From positions 10,120,208-10,184,207 of the forward strand of contig CM060203.1 of the NCBI GenBank assembly GCA_030562195.1: 64,000 nucleotides of DNA, read 5' to 3'. Shown here piece by piece: positions 10,355-23,449 of this stretch. A program made the translations under genes and the position numbers. Positions within the stretch are counted from its first letter, which is position 1. The number at the start of each line of letters is the position of its first letter. The notes under the pieces were generated by a model. That model had not been told where the DNA came from and did not search any database. It saw nothing but the letters and a program-made list of their open reading frames with translations. This DNA is from Nipponacmea schrenckii. Its lineage: Eukaryota; Mollusca; Gastropoda; Lottiidae.

Positions 10355-13310
10355 TTATTTTCCAACAACATGACTACTTTTCATATAATGTGGCCATGTT
10401 CGAATTAAATCATATAATTTTTGTCCTGGACATAGAGTAGACCTGACGTCACGATGTCCTTTTAGGACATAGTCTGATCGTATTTTACCATTTTTCACCC
10501 CACAATCTATCAGTTGCTTTAATGTATTTAGAGCTTTCGTGTTGGGAACTCTGCTCATGAAATTACCAATCACACAGAAACCTAAAATAATGACAGAAAT
10601 CTCAAAATAAACTTAGAACTAGTTTTGAATATCACAGATAGTTGAGGAATGATTCGAGGTTCAGACAAGTCGATGCCCAAAGCGATTGGGCCTTTGTCAG
10701 CTCTCACAAATGATCGAAATAATAATTTGGGATTATTAACAAGAATAACTAGGGCTGAGGACAGCACTGTGAGTGGCCTTAAACATTTTGCCCCATACCT
10801 TTAAGGCCTTTTGTACTTTCGCCTTTTACTTTTAAGTTCTCTCAGCCACCTTTATTACAAAAGACAACAGTGACATTTTTTTCAGTCTTTATTTTTTTGC
10901 ATTTTAAGTTTTATACCACATACAGCATCTAGTTTGATTTCATTGTAATGTGCTTGATGTCAGATTTTTAACTATGCCTTTATTTAAGTTGTCCACGTTA
11001 AACTTTTCTAGATAAACATATTTGAAAATAGGTGACATATCATAGCGATAAGAAATCGAGTAAGGAACAATGTTTATTTTGTCGATACCTTGGACTCAAT
11101 AAAGTATTTTCATCAAAACAGAACTCAATTTTTTAGTAATTTTAATATCTTTACTATCTTCTGATCCTGTCCTTGAAGAAATCTCTTATTACTTCTAAGG
11201 AACTGTCGATAGACATTACGAGATGGGGATGCGAAAATAATAATAAAAAACACTAGCTTACCATAACCATCAGTATTATGGTTAAGTGTATGAGCCCCAA
11301 TCTTGTCCCAACCATGTACCTCATAAGCATTGCCATCTTCACCGACCATAAACGTATAACCCAAGTCAGACCAACCTGTAAGACAATAGGCAAGTCAGTT
11401 CCAAACATTACCATTCCTTCATATTTTGGTGTTATCATAATAATAAAAGAAACATTTGTGAATGATTCCCATCAGTGGGTGTCGAGCTTCTCAACTATTA
11501 TCTATATAAAGGAAATGTAGATTAAGTGAAACGCAACATACATACCATGGCCATCCATGTAGTAATCCTGCGCGACACGAGTCAGTCTAGAGCATTCTTT
11601 AATATCGTGACAATATGGTGAGGCTGAGTGATGGATGTATACAAACTGAGGTACATGCGGCATATGTTTATCAGAATGTTTGGGTTGTCTGGCTCCCCAT
11701 TCTGATCTTGACACAATATGTGGACATCCTGGTAGCTGTTGTGTTGAATGTGTGCCTGTTCCTGTGTGTGTACCTACAACGATAAGGCAACGTATAAGAC
11801 CATTATGTCTTATGTTAACTTCCAACCAACTATAACCGACAAACCAACCACCAAGGTAAACTATTCAGTAAACTATTACGTTTAAAAAGAGCCAATAAAT
11901 AAAAATAAATAAACAAGTTTTGTAGCGTCTATATTTCTATTATAATCTGATCAGTCCATTACGTCCTTAGATGAACCATTATGTCTTGAATTGTAAGGCA
12001 TTTTGAACTTTGAAGTCGTAAATAACATTTTAAACATAATAAAGAAATAGACACAAGTTTATTTGGAATATACATGGCCAAAGTAAGAAAACCTTACCGG
12101 TATTGGTAGAAGAAGAACATCCGTTTTTAAATGTTAAATACTTTGCTGCTGCCCATCCATTCTAAATATATAATACATATTATGATTTGTTGGATATACA
12201 AAATGTTTTCACCAAATCGCCCCAACAGGTAAAAGACAAATCATGCTTCGTGTTCGTTAAGACAAGATAATGATAATACATGTATTTATGTATTGTAATT
12301 CCTGAATAGATTAACAATGTTACCGATCTAAACATTTGTAAGGGATATTTGCAGATCAAGGGTTGTAAATGAAAAAGGTCACTTGTTTACCGTGTGATCA
12401 AAATCCAAATGAGCCCATTCTAATCCACCATTAGTAACTTTATCACCAAGGAAGGGAGCACACTGTCCTGGTTGTAATGTACCAATTATCGAATGACCTG
12501 TACTGCTTCCGGTTCTAACATGGAGACTAGATGAAGTACATGCGCACTGAGTCGTTACTGAAATTATTACTTGGCTCAATGTATTTTAAAGGCTCAATAA
12601 ATAAATGTTGGAATATCCTCTCAAATAAGTACCATATGTTACTATTTTGCTAATGACTTTTTTCACCTTTAAACAAAAGTAAGCCAAGGAGAAATGATTC
12701 ATTGGATAATACAGTTCCAATTTTGACAAACCCAAACCAAAATATCATTCCGTGTTGGTAATTTAACATGTAGTTGATGAAACATCTACGCACCATGGAA
12801 AAGATCGGTATATAAACTATAATTACCTGAACATGTTTTAAATTGAAGCCAATTAGTTGCTACATAGCCTGTCTAAAAAAGGACAATACGAAATCATATA
12901 TTATATTGTAAATTATATAAAAATGGCATCTTCGTTTAAAAAAAAAAAGGTTGATTCTGTGCAAGGGAAAAAGACACTGTTTGAAAAGTATAATAGTTTC
13001 CCAAGTATAGGGTATATCTCTAGTCAGTAGAATAATTAAACATTTGGAAAACAAAATCGATACAGAAATATTTTAAATGTAATCATACCTTTCCATTATA
13101 AGTAACATGTGCCCATTTGTAACCATTGGCTGTTACTTGATTCCCTTCATACGTCAAACATTTTGATTTAGCTAAACTTCCTAGAATTGGAAAATGGGTA
13201 CCAGCTCCAGATCGTACGTGTACTTGTAAGGTTGCACATGCACAACTAGCTGAGTTAATTTCAATGACATATTGTAGGAGAACAAGTACGATTGCTGGTA
13301 AAATAATCAT
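10355..13310 (-). CDS. Secreted SH3b-SH3b-PGRP protein, predicted amidase (7 exons)
   Basis: Exons, 5' to 3' on the minus strand: 13310-13089, 12872-12827, 12557-12391, 12161-12098, 11773-11546, 11375-11262, 10581-10355. All are GT-AG and phase-consistent; total 1068 nt, 355 residues. In order: signal peptide (about 1-21); a first bacterial-type SH3 (SH3b) domain (about 22-89, CACATLQVHVRSGAGTHFPI); a second SH3b (about 92-160, CACTSSSLHVRTGSSTGHSI); a Thr/Gly/His linker; and a PGRP/amidase_2 domain (about 183-346) from IVSRSEWGAR to LYDLIRTWPHY. Zinc ligands of catalytic PGRPs are present: His214 in YIHHS, His323 in GHRDV and Cys331 in TLCPG. Tyr249 and the family disulfide pair Cys221/Cys227 are also there. 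The family cleaves the N-acetylmuramoyl-L-alanine bond of peptidoglycan. Gly243-Trp244 is the pair usually linked to DAP-type ligand preference. The SH3b repeats probably bind cell wall (inference). The gene is convergent with the mucin gene. Confidence 0.92.
10745..10985 (+). repeat. Dispersed repeat, copy 1 (in last PGRP intron)
   Basis: Shares interrupted blocks with 24215-24385, including gctgaggacag, tggcc-t-aacatt, ctagtttgatttcat and gtaatgtgcttga, in the same order and orientation. It is an interspersed element of unknown class. It explains the short minus-strand open frame near 10600-10770, which is not part of the PGRP protein. Confidence 0.6.
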
Positions 13311-13362
13311 GGTTCTTGGCCCTCGTCACTCCTATTAATGCCTTATCTCGTAAGTTACATGT

Positions 13363-13370
13363 ATTTTATA
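13363..13370 (-). promoter_or_regulatory. Possible TATA box of the PGRP gene
   Basis: On the minus strand this reads TATAAAAT, about 53 bases upstream of the PGRP start codon. That leaves room for a short 5' UTR of roughly 25 bases. In AT-rich DNA such strings occur by chance, so position relative to the start is the main support. Confidence 0.45.
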
Positions 13371-13379
13371 TGTAGGTCT

Positions 13380-16300
13380 ATATGGTGGGGAATGTATTCT
13401 GCTGGCTACCTATATATTATAACGATATTGTCTTCTTATTTGTTCTTATTATTCTTGAGGGACTTATTAGTTATTAGTTTGATTCATGTTCTTCATTATA
13501 TTTTACAAATCTTGCATTACAAATAACAAAATTTACAGGTTATTTAACGAACGGGATATGAAAGTATACATTATGGTTTGTGAGGCCAATTTTAGTTATC
13601 ATAGGTAATTTGTTGGTAAAATCACTTTAGATAAAAATACATTGTAATATGATTTCTTTAAGTCAACTTTCTGATTATATTTATATGTTGTTATGAGAAA
13701 CTAATAAGAGTGATCTTAGAGTGAGTAGTAGTCTCGATTTCGATTATTAAACAAGGGGATGGGCGTCATTTCCTCATTTGTTTTCAAATGAAGATTCCAA
13801 GATGAGATTCTTTAAATAAAATTCAGCGAAGAACCACAAACCATTTAGTTAGTTTAATTATACGTCCCGGAAACAAATAAAAAAAGGGGGAAAGAAAATG
13901 ATGTTAGAAACTTAAGTTTACAGGTCAAAACTACTAAGCTTCATGGCAATATAACACATTAAGAAAAGTGTTCACAACAGATTTTATACAGAGATACGAG
14001 AAAAATGTTAGCAACAACTATTGAAGGTTGTAGGGATAAGAAATCTAATCAAGGTAGGTTTATTGGCTAAGATAGGACATGAAGTTGATTATTCTTAATC
14101 TTCTGATACAATAAAACTGTAAGGATCACATTCTTGTTCATTTATGGTATGCTGAATCATTTTCTTTTCGGTCAAAGACTAAACAAAAAACTAAACAATA
14201 TATTTATCTTTTTGAAAATAATTTTTTTTTGTGTAAGTTTGACACCAATTAAATTTATTATTTATTGTAACTTTATCTCTGCCTTTAGGTTTCACAAGTT
14301 TCACAGACCAGATTTGCAGTTTTTCGAGTAAATTAAGCAAGCAGATTTTCCAAACGACAAGGTCTTCAAGTGGCAACAAATCAAGGTCAGAAGTCAAAGT
14401 AAATATGAACTTAGCTGATACCAAGCCAAAGGCCAGTTCAACAAAGGTGTCTTCCAATGCCATGAAGTCAGGAAACATACCCCAAGACAAAGTTTATCAC
14501 CAGGACAATAGGAAAGACATTCCAAAAATCGACATCAAATCAATAAGTCTAAGGCGCCCATTTTTGGTTTTTTTAAGGATTAACCAAATTGCTTTCTGTT
14601 GGGTATTTTCCAAAATCATGAAAAGGGGGTCAAGAATCGTAAAATCAACAAATACAGTCTCGGTATACTGTCTGATTTGCCATAAAACTGTACAGCATAC
14701 GATACACAAGTGCTGTTGAATATGATAAGTAGTCAACTGTGAAGAACTATGTTAAATTGAATCAGCAGATGTTACACTTAACATTTGTAGCAGACATTTT
14801 CAATGACGAATGATTGAACCAGTCGATGACCTAATGAGCAAAATGTCTGCTGTCGAAAAATACAAAACCTGAAGGCATCCATACTTTGACACAACCGATA
14901 CGCATATCTCAAAAGACTATTTTTGGTATTGTTTATTTCAATTTTTGGATATAAATTAAATTTAGACTAGATTACTTGAGAGAATTTCCCAGTCTAGTGA
15001 TTATATTAAAAGGATAATACCTCTAAGAATGACGAAAAATTTGAAATTTTTAGATTTGGCTTAAATGAGTCTTTGTTCATCAGTGAAATTATTTGGTGTA
15101 AAAACCATACGACAGAACCCCTCTTGCGTCTAAAGAATAATCCATTAAATTTAGTCATTTTGAAACATGCTTAGCGGTGTTTTTAAATGATTATTCAGTT
15201 CAATGTTGTGCTATAATAGAGATTCTATTCTTTAGCCATAGCACCTGTTAAGATGATATAATTTATACTCTTATTTGAGACTTCAATGTTTATGTCCATT
15301 CTATGAGGTAGTATTCCTTTAGCATCCCATCAAAGCGTTTAGTTTAACCTACATTTTATGCTATAATCACATATTAACAGCAGCTCATTACCAACAAAAT
15401 TCTGATATCATTGTGGTTTCAGAAAATCATTTTATTATTAGATTTATCTCCCCTATACACATTAAAGGAGACTTCAGCACTCGACCCAGTGACGGGCATT
15501 TTAAAACCATTACGCCTATGTTAAGAACCACTGGTGTAGTTGTATATGTGTGGAACTAATCTGAACTTAGGACTAGAATTCCGACCATGAATTTGTAGCA
15601 AAGCTTCTGTTAAGGTAATAGTTTTCTTTATGAAAGGTTGCTCTATTTGTAAAAATTTATAAATGTGTGTTAAGTATTCGAAATGGTGAATTTAAGTATC
15701 TGGTACGATTAGAACCTTCAAAGTTTTAAGGAAATGTTTATCATTCTTAACTGTTAAAATTGCACTCTGTTACCCGATCACAGTGTCATATTTTGTAGCA
15801 TAAAGGTCATAGTCCCACTTGGTAAGGTTTACTCATGTTCTGCAATAAAAGTCCAAAAATAATTTTCTTAAACGTAAGTTTGTTGTTTGTAGGTGTATCG
15901 GCATTCATCTTTTTACATATTTTGTTACAGAAAATAAAAAAGAAATTAGAAGAATGATGATATACTAATGCAAAAAGAGTCAAGGCTAATATCACTATTA
16001 ACGAATATTTGGCTCAAAGGACTTCGGTGTCTTCCACTTAAGACTTATTTGTGAGATTTCTCCCAATCAATGTCAATTGGTGTCAATAACATTTGTCTGT
16101 AACAAGCCATATTTATTTAAGGTTGAAGCAGTATAACGCCGTCCATTAGCATTAGGTATATACCAACCCTTACATTAGTTATCCACCAGTTCATTCACAT
16201 CATTTTAACTCTCAGTTGGGTTTTAATTGAACCTCACTCCAGAATAAGTGGATAATATAAAAGCTGACCATTAAATCCTACAATGATTCCAATTTTCAAT

Positions 16301-18420
16301 CACTAACAATCATTAGATAAATTCATATATATTCCTTCACAAGTAGATTCGAATATCTTTTGTTCTACTAGGTCACTTGTGAGTTTGCTGGTTCATCCAC
16401 AGTTCGCTTTTGTCATTAACGTTCTACAGAAAGGTAGGGCTTAGACGCATTGAGAATTTAATTCGTTTAAGTAATGTGTATGTATGTTTTATTGTAAACT
16501 TGATAAAGCTATTAGCCACAATATTTCATATATAATAGCATGTGGCATCTACAATAGCCAGGACTATTTCACACAAAGTCCCAAGGTAAACTCTTGGGAT
16601 AAATTGGTTCATTGTTTACGCCCACATTTTAATAATGCGTATATCGCCCCAAACAGTTTTTATCCTATCTTTATGAAACTCGAATAGGTCTATTGCTGAT
16701 ACCTCAATCGAGTTATCATAATTTTCAGATGAATAGTTTTTGTTATTTTAGCTTAAATAATTTCGCGTAAATTACGCAATAGAAGCTTTATTTCATATCT
16801 TATGATACTAATGTTATCTTAAGCCCCGTTTATACGTCCACGTTTACTCATATAAGTATATAAGTAAATTTTTCTTACTTAAGTATACATTTGTGTTCGG
16901 TTGACTTCAATACACCAAATTGGCTCCTAATCGCAGAATTTGCTAGCCAGTAGACAGCTATGGCGAGGCTATGTTCCAACTCAATGCGGTCAACGACATG
17001 AAACTTTAGTTGGCTAATAGGCCTTTTTTTCTCGATACGAAAGGTCTCTAGCCAGATTGTATATTCTGGAACCCTTTCACAATTATATTCCACCCTTACT
17101 GAGAGTGCGAATTCTTTCATATAGCAGCAGTTCTATGAACAGATCAAATACATGATTAAAGTTCGTGGACGATTATCGAGATATGCCCGAATACGATCTG
17201 ACTGGATGCTTAGTTAAATAAAGGCTTCGAATCCAGTGAAACATCTAAATAAACTTTGGTCGGGCGGTATTTTGACTTTTTTATGCAAAAGTGGAGATTC
17301 CCAAAGTTTCAATAGTTAATACTTGCTGCTTGTAAGTGTCTTCTGAACACCAATATATATAGTATACAGTTTAAATTCAAACTTAGTTTAGTTTCATCTG
17401 GGTGAGTACTGGGCCAACTCACATACACCTTTCCCATTCGTGAACTTTAATCAAGCATATTCTCGTGGATAACACCTCACTTACTACAGTTGAGAGTTCA
17501 TTTCATCTTCCCATTGATTCTTTTGGAAAGTGGAGTTTGGATTATGGATAGCAAAGTCGCTTTTTCTTGTGACTTAAGGATGTTAGAAGTGACATATGAC
17601 ACTCAGCGGTGTACACTCATTTCATGGAGCAGTATAAAACCATTTTATGAATCAATATATTAAAAACTATCCAGAAACCTGAGTCAATCAATATCAATGT
17701 AAATAACTGTAGCGGTTGTTAACTGAAAGTAGTCGACATATAGCTAGCTGTAAGGATATATAGCGCTTGCTTTAACCTATAGTTTTTATTTGTGTTCTTT
17801 AACGTTTTCACTCATATGGATCAAATTAAAAACATCGGATTTAATTCGTTAGCTTGTACAAAGATACAATTTATGCTTCTTTAGGTATGTTATTTCAGAA
17901 TTACTTTTACATTTGTTTTTTTTTTTTATAAAGATTATATTACTTTTATACAAACTTTATAAACTTTTTTGAAATTTATTTTCGTAGCCACGATTGAGTT
18001 TCTTGGTATCTCTATTTCTTTATTAAATGGGAATGTTTATGCTACAAACGGTATGTTTTCAATTAAACTTTATCTTGGAGTTATGGCATGTTTTACCGTC
18101 TAAAAGATTGTTGAATGCTTTGCCTTGATAGCTGGCCATAAAATGTTATTCCATTTTTCGCAATTTCAATTGGAAACTGGAAAAAACTGATAAAACTTCT
18201 ACTAAGAATGTGAACCTTCTATACGAAGTTTCAGTTTTAGATCCCAAGTTTTTGTGGCACAGCATGATCGTCAAGGAGAAATATACGTCCAGTTGGTTTG
18301 TAAAAATTTTTGCGATACCCCGCTGTATAGTTGTAAGTTGACAGTGCTTGAATACATATCCATGTTTAAAGAAGCACAAGATATATGGATATACTATTTC
18401 TAACATTTATTAACTCAACG
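13380..18420. other. Intergenic region, no supported gene
   Basis: About 5 kb without an exon I can defend. The longest open frames, on both strands at 14134-14736 and on the minus strand at 16875-17120, lack recognisable domains. The 14200-14740 block has overlapping frames on both strands and on the minus strand contains phrases such as tgaccttgatttg, which suggests an old interspersed repeat rather than a gene. Near 16820, ccccgtttatacgtccacg resembles a transposon end, but I found no matching inverted end. Confidence 0.4.
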
Positions 18421-18431
18421 TTTCACATGCT

Positions 18432-18476
18432 CATACAGGCAGCGTTATCATTTCTCTTGATAACGCTGCCTGTATG
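18432..18476. repeat. Perfect 19-bp inverted repeat with 7-base loop
   Basis: The arm catacaggcagcgttatca (18432-18450) is followed by tttctct and then its exact reverse complement (18458-18476). The stem is 19/19 paired and richer in G+C than its surroundings. Pairing stops at once on both sides. The function is unknown: it could be a foldback element relic, a transcribed hairpin or a regulatory palindrome. Confidence 0.9.
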
Positions 18477-21400
18477 CATATGCATATGCCTATACATATC
18501 CATGTTTGCTCTTATATCAGGTGTTGATTTTACTACTTGTAACACATTATTCAATTTTAAACAGGCATGCTTCACTGATAGATAAATAGTTTTAATATCT
18601 AATGTAACCGTTAAAATACAATCAAACATTGGTGATATATTATTGATATCTTCTTGAAGAGTGCAAAATTCAGTTATATACGCAAGATATCAAGATTTAT
18701 TCATTTATTTTTTAATTCAAAGTTTGTGGCAGGTATAGTGCTGTCATTGTCTGTAAACAATTATATATATTTTGAGCAATTGTCGTGCCTAATGGTATAG
18801 CTTGCGACTGAAAGAATAAAAGAGCAATTTAATTTTCAACTTCTGCTGTCAAAATGATTACGGAAGAGAGTAGTGGGTACTTTTTTTGTAGTAAAGCTAT
18901 CCATCAAATGAGTTCATTAGCTTTACCAACCTTGAGGCTAACTACTATTATCACTTTGTTGTGTTGGATAAATTAAGGGAAATATAATTCTATTCCATGG
19001 TTTTACTAAAACCACTGCCCGCCTTGAATGGACAGATGTTCATTGAGACTGTTAACATCTACACCTTGCTGTTACCTAACATAAATTGTCCTATATACTC
19101 GGCTTGTGAGTATAACTTGTTCGCTCAGAGTGTTTATCGCCTTAATTACATCCAAATGCTCCACAGTCATGTCAGGGGATACCGTAATGTATGTCGTTGG
19201 TGTGTATTTTTGTTTTTATCATCTGTCGTATTATATCCACTTACATGTAGGGTACATAAGTCTTTTCATTGAGAGGAGAGAAAGTCAATAATCGTAACCG
19301 ATTATTATCCTGTCATCCACATATGTTTATATCCACTCTCAAGAGGATAACTTTCTACTACAGAATCTTCTATGTTGTAAATGACTTTAACCAGTCTTAG
19401 TCTCTGACTACCAAGCAACGATCAGGCTGCTTTTCGAAGAGAAATTTGATGGAACCTTGATCTAAAATTCAAACATTCCAGTTTGAAATATATTTCATTT
19501 CCTGGTATAAAAAGGTGAAAGGTTTTTCGTTCAGCACCAAATGACCGATCGATCTGACTATTCTTAGGATGATTGGAACGAACCCCTAATCACACGTCAT
19601 TGTCTGTTAACATTTTTTTTCAATGTCTTATTGTTTTTTGTGTTCTTGTCGTGAATTAAAGGTTGAATGGCTTCCGGTTGTTTTGACTCATTTTGATCTA
19701 ATGCCTATCTGCCTATTAGCAATGACTGGTTTGTTAACACTTATCTGATAATCACATTCCCACGACGAGTTCTTCATTCTTGAATTTACATGTTGCTTAC
19801 CATACCATGGGTTATCTACGAACTCTCTTTGCTTATATAGTCAGATTCCATTGACAAAAAAATAATGTGCACAGCAAGAAACTGATAATTCAGATACATA
19901 TATATATTCGACAAAAGTTTATCTGAAATAATATTCAAAATCTAAAATCATGTTGTATATATTTATGTTTCTATATTTTATTCAAGGTTATCTTATGATA
20001 ATATGGAATAACGTGCCGTTTGGTGTATAACATTCAAATTGAACTCATGCACTTTGTTTTTATAGTCTTAAGGAAATAGGTTTAGTATGATTTAATTTGT
20101 CCATCAAATTATCAAAAACACGAGGCCTGGACGCCATCAATTTCATGAATTTCATACTCAATAAGAAAATAGTCCTAACATTTATAAAGAGTTTATATAC
20201 TTTATATTCGCCAACATCGTGATTGAACGTCGTGATATCATTGGCAACATGAGAGGATTAATTGAAATAAGATTACGAATAATACTTATTAAATATTATT
20301 TTCATTTCCATTGCTTTTAACTTTTTCCATTGACTACGCCTTGTTGTGCTGTTCAATTCGTTTGAGCGTACGCATCTTGAACTGATATTAACAGTATACA
20401 AAATATTCCATTTACACATTATCCTGTCTGTCGAAATTAGCTTAAACTGTCATTATGGAACAGACACTTATTTTCAAAACAAGTTGATATAAATTATCAC
20501 CATTTCTTTAAAAGCAATTATTTATGTTAGTTCACTTAAGTATTTATTTCTTTATCAATCGTTTGCTACTTACCAGAAATTAATGTTTATTTTAGTGTCT
20601 GCTGCCACTTAAATTTCACGTATGTAAATGATATGATATAAAACACCATATAAATGCCTTATTATCTGTTTCTGAATATTATATTGTACTGGATTTTATG
20701 AGATAACTTGAAGGTTTAACTAAGGTTAAAGAAAGAATCTATCATCATACAAGAAAGATAAATTTTGTCTCCGTAAGATATATGATTGATTTTTAACATC
20801 CGTAGCCATTTACAGCTTGTTGTGAACACTCATTTACTCAATTTACCTAAGAATCTAAAATGCAAGAACCCAGCTTGAACTTTTGATTTAACTGGAACCA
20901 CCAAGCAAACTAGATTTGACACCAGGAATGGGTTATTTGCTAGTTTTATCACAGAGCTGTCCAGAAAAAAGGAAATAACAAGAATTTCTAGAATGTATTA
21001 CAAATATTTAGCCATATGTAGCATTAGAAATGTCCTAGTTTTAAGAGAATTCGTATATTTCAATGTTTTATACAAATACAATATGTGTCGGGGTTTTCAT
21101 TTATATTTAGACTTTGTTATTTAGTACTTAAGAAATAGTTTTGCAAGGAGCACATTAAATTAATGGAGACTGCTTTTCGCAAACATGCAACTTAATAAAC
21201 CTTTCGTCTAGTCACTTCAATGGTAATAGAAATAGCTATAGGTTTGACCAATGTTATTTGTTATAACATCAACATCCACAAGAACAATACTATACACCAT
21301 CTCCACTTGATAAGCCATAAGCTGTTATTATTGTTTGTGTCTGGTAAATATAATAGTGAAATGGAGAAATCGGTAAACTACTTATTATATTTACCTCTCC

Positions 21401-21774
21401 TACCATAGAAAGCTCAAATCATATAAGGGAACTTTTGGAAATAATATCAAATTTTTTCATCTCGCTCGTAAAGGCCACAATGAAAACCATATATCAACCT
21501 TTTTGATGGATGAAAAATTTAAATTTGACCATACTACATTTTCTCAGAATAACTGTTTAAAGCTGTGAAGTGAGAGGATAAATTCCTTGTGGAAAACATC
21601 ATCTGCAAATAAGTAAAATAGTTTTATTGAGTGCAGGACATGAAGCGTTGCATCTGTGGTTGAGGTTAACGAACTGCCAAAAAAAACCCATTCCACTGGT
21701 TGTCAATTGTAATAACAGAAAATGTAACCATTAATTTGTTTCAATGTTTTCTTTAGCAGCATGTTTTTACGTTT

Positions 21775-21977
21775 TTAATAGCCATTCGCTATCAATCTTT
21801 TCATTCGATTGAGATGTGCAGAAGCAAGATTATATATCACAGGGTTCAGATTTTTATAAAACCAGTTAAGTTCCGCTTTATATCTAGATGTCTCCCTCAT
21901 AGCACGTGCTATATACTTCTGTTGGATGTCAAGTGGATACCCTACTACCTTCAAGTTTTCTTCAAGTAGCAGCATAT
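21775..21977 (-). CDS. Probable terminal exon of an unidentified minus-strand gene, or pseudogene fragment
   Basis: On the minus strand, TTTTTAG precedes an open stretch that begins in phase (two bases finish a codon), then reads MLLLEENLKVVGYPLD and ends ...NRMKRLIANGY-stop. The 66 residues are amphipathic and rich in charged and aromatic residues, unlike random AT-rich translation. AATAAA lies about 150 bases past the stop on the same strand (21628-21623). I do not recognise the family. No partner exons were found upstream on the minus strand before the receptor exon at 23.45 kb, so the rest may be far away, or this is a relic. Confidence 0.4.
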
Positions 21978-21999
21978 CTAAAAACTACTTACGCGTTCG

Positions 22000-23440
22000 A
22001 TTGCCAGCCCGAAACATTGGTTTATAAGTACACATATCACCAAGTTGACCTATTGGTAAATGTTATATTTAATTGTTAAGGATCGTTTATATTTGAATGT
22101 GCCACTTTAAGTCAAACAATTTGATCTGTCACAGGCAATGTTATAATTTGCACATTGATAAAGAGTGAACCAGAAAACAGGAATGTAAAGAAGTAATATA
22201 ATTCGAATATCCACCGAAATTCCAGACTTGACATGTTACAAGATGTACTTGTATTAAGGAATTGGGACGAAATAAATTAACGAGTTGTGAGAACACATTT
22301 ATTCTAAGTCACTTCATATCCTCCTGACACGAAACTGTAACGTAAGTTAAAGATTCCGCAGGTTAAAATCTGCCAGAATACGAAAAATTCGGATGCCTCT
22401 GCCAGTGATCCCTTTCGCTTCTGATTGGCCGTGATTTTCTGTTGCAGTATTTAAACAATATTGTGTTTAGTTAAACAGTTTTGAAAAGGCCCGAAAGTAG
22501 CATCTTTAAATTACGAATTAGATTATATCGAAATATATCTACTCCACGTGATATAACTTATTTTTACGTAATAAAGTATACATCAAAAGAACATGTTACA
22601 TATGATAACATTGATGTTGGAAGTTTTGTTAAGTAAATGCTATCATTAGTTTGACTCTTTTTGATTGCCTTAATATTATGATTTTGGGTTAATTAATCGA
22701 GACTAGTTTATGTACGTCATGCAATCCACAAACACCAGGGTCTACTCATCATCATCAGAGGTCTTATTACACGATAGGAAGTAATAAACCTAATAATCTA
22801 CCTTTTTTTCTTCTGCACATCCATCGGCATCAAAATTCCACTCATTAAATTTATTAGGTAACTGTAAGAAAGATGACCGATTTCAATATCACCATTTATA
22901 GGTTGTTCTTGAATTTCCAAGTGTTTTAAATGTTTGATTGTCTATTCTGTAGTCAAATGAAACGATTTTCAAAAGTTCTATCCTTTATTATAAATGCAAT
23001 GTAATCTTTTTTCTTTTCATAAATGAGCTGGTCGTTCTTTGTATTATATGGTGCAACCTCGCGTTTTTTTAAACATAATTCACCACATAACAAGTCATAG
23101 GGGCTGGTTACATAATAATAAATTCTGTAGAAACATAGATTATAATTAAAAGTTTCATGACCTATCTATGCACTAAAGATAGATTCTGTTCTTCATTCTC
23201 TCCAAATACATGTTTAATACATATTTCCTTCAATATTTATTTTTTTCTAGAAAAAAGGGTATTCTTTCTATTAAGACTGATGTTTGATAGTGAAATGTAA
23301 AGAAGTGTTTTTTGACGTGCACAATCATTACAGACTGTTTTTATTACTGATTCTTCAATATTACTACTAGCATTTTAAAAGAAGTTTACATTGTTTTTTT
23401 TATGTTTGATTGCATTAAAATAACTCTATGAATTAAACAT
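22000..23440. other. No gene seen
   Basis: AT-rich sequence between the orphan exon and the first recognised receptor exon. At 22428-22433 the minus strand carries a CCAAT-containing string (ggccaatcag), without other promoter evidence. The receptor's signal-peptide exon should end in phase 0 somewhere upstream, but I could not identify it. Confidence 0.4.
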
Positions 23441-23449
23441 TTGTTACAG

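Noticed and set aside
14134..14736. Overlapping open frames on both strands
   Set aside because: No domain, no splice context and frames on both strands at once, which fits an old repeat better than a gene.
16875..17120. 81-residue minus-strand open frame
   Set aside because: Composition is somewhat protein-like, but no domain, splice site or partner exon was found, and the adjacent ccccgtttatacgt suggests a repeat edge.
18385..18629. Hydrophobic open frames on both strands
   Set aside because: They are generated by the 19-bp palindrome and AT-rich flanks; no start context or splice support.
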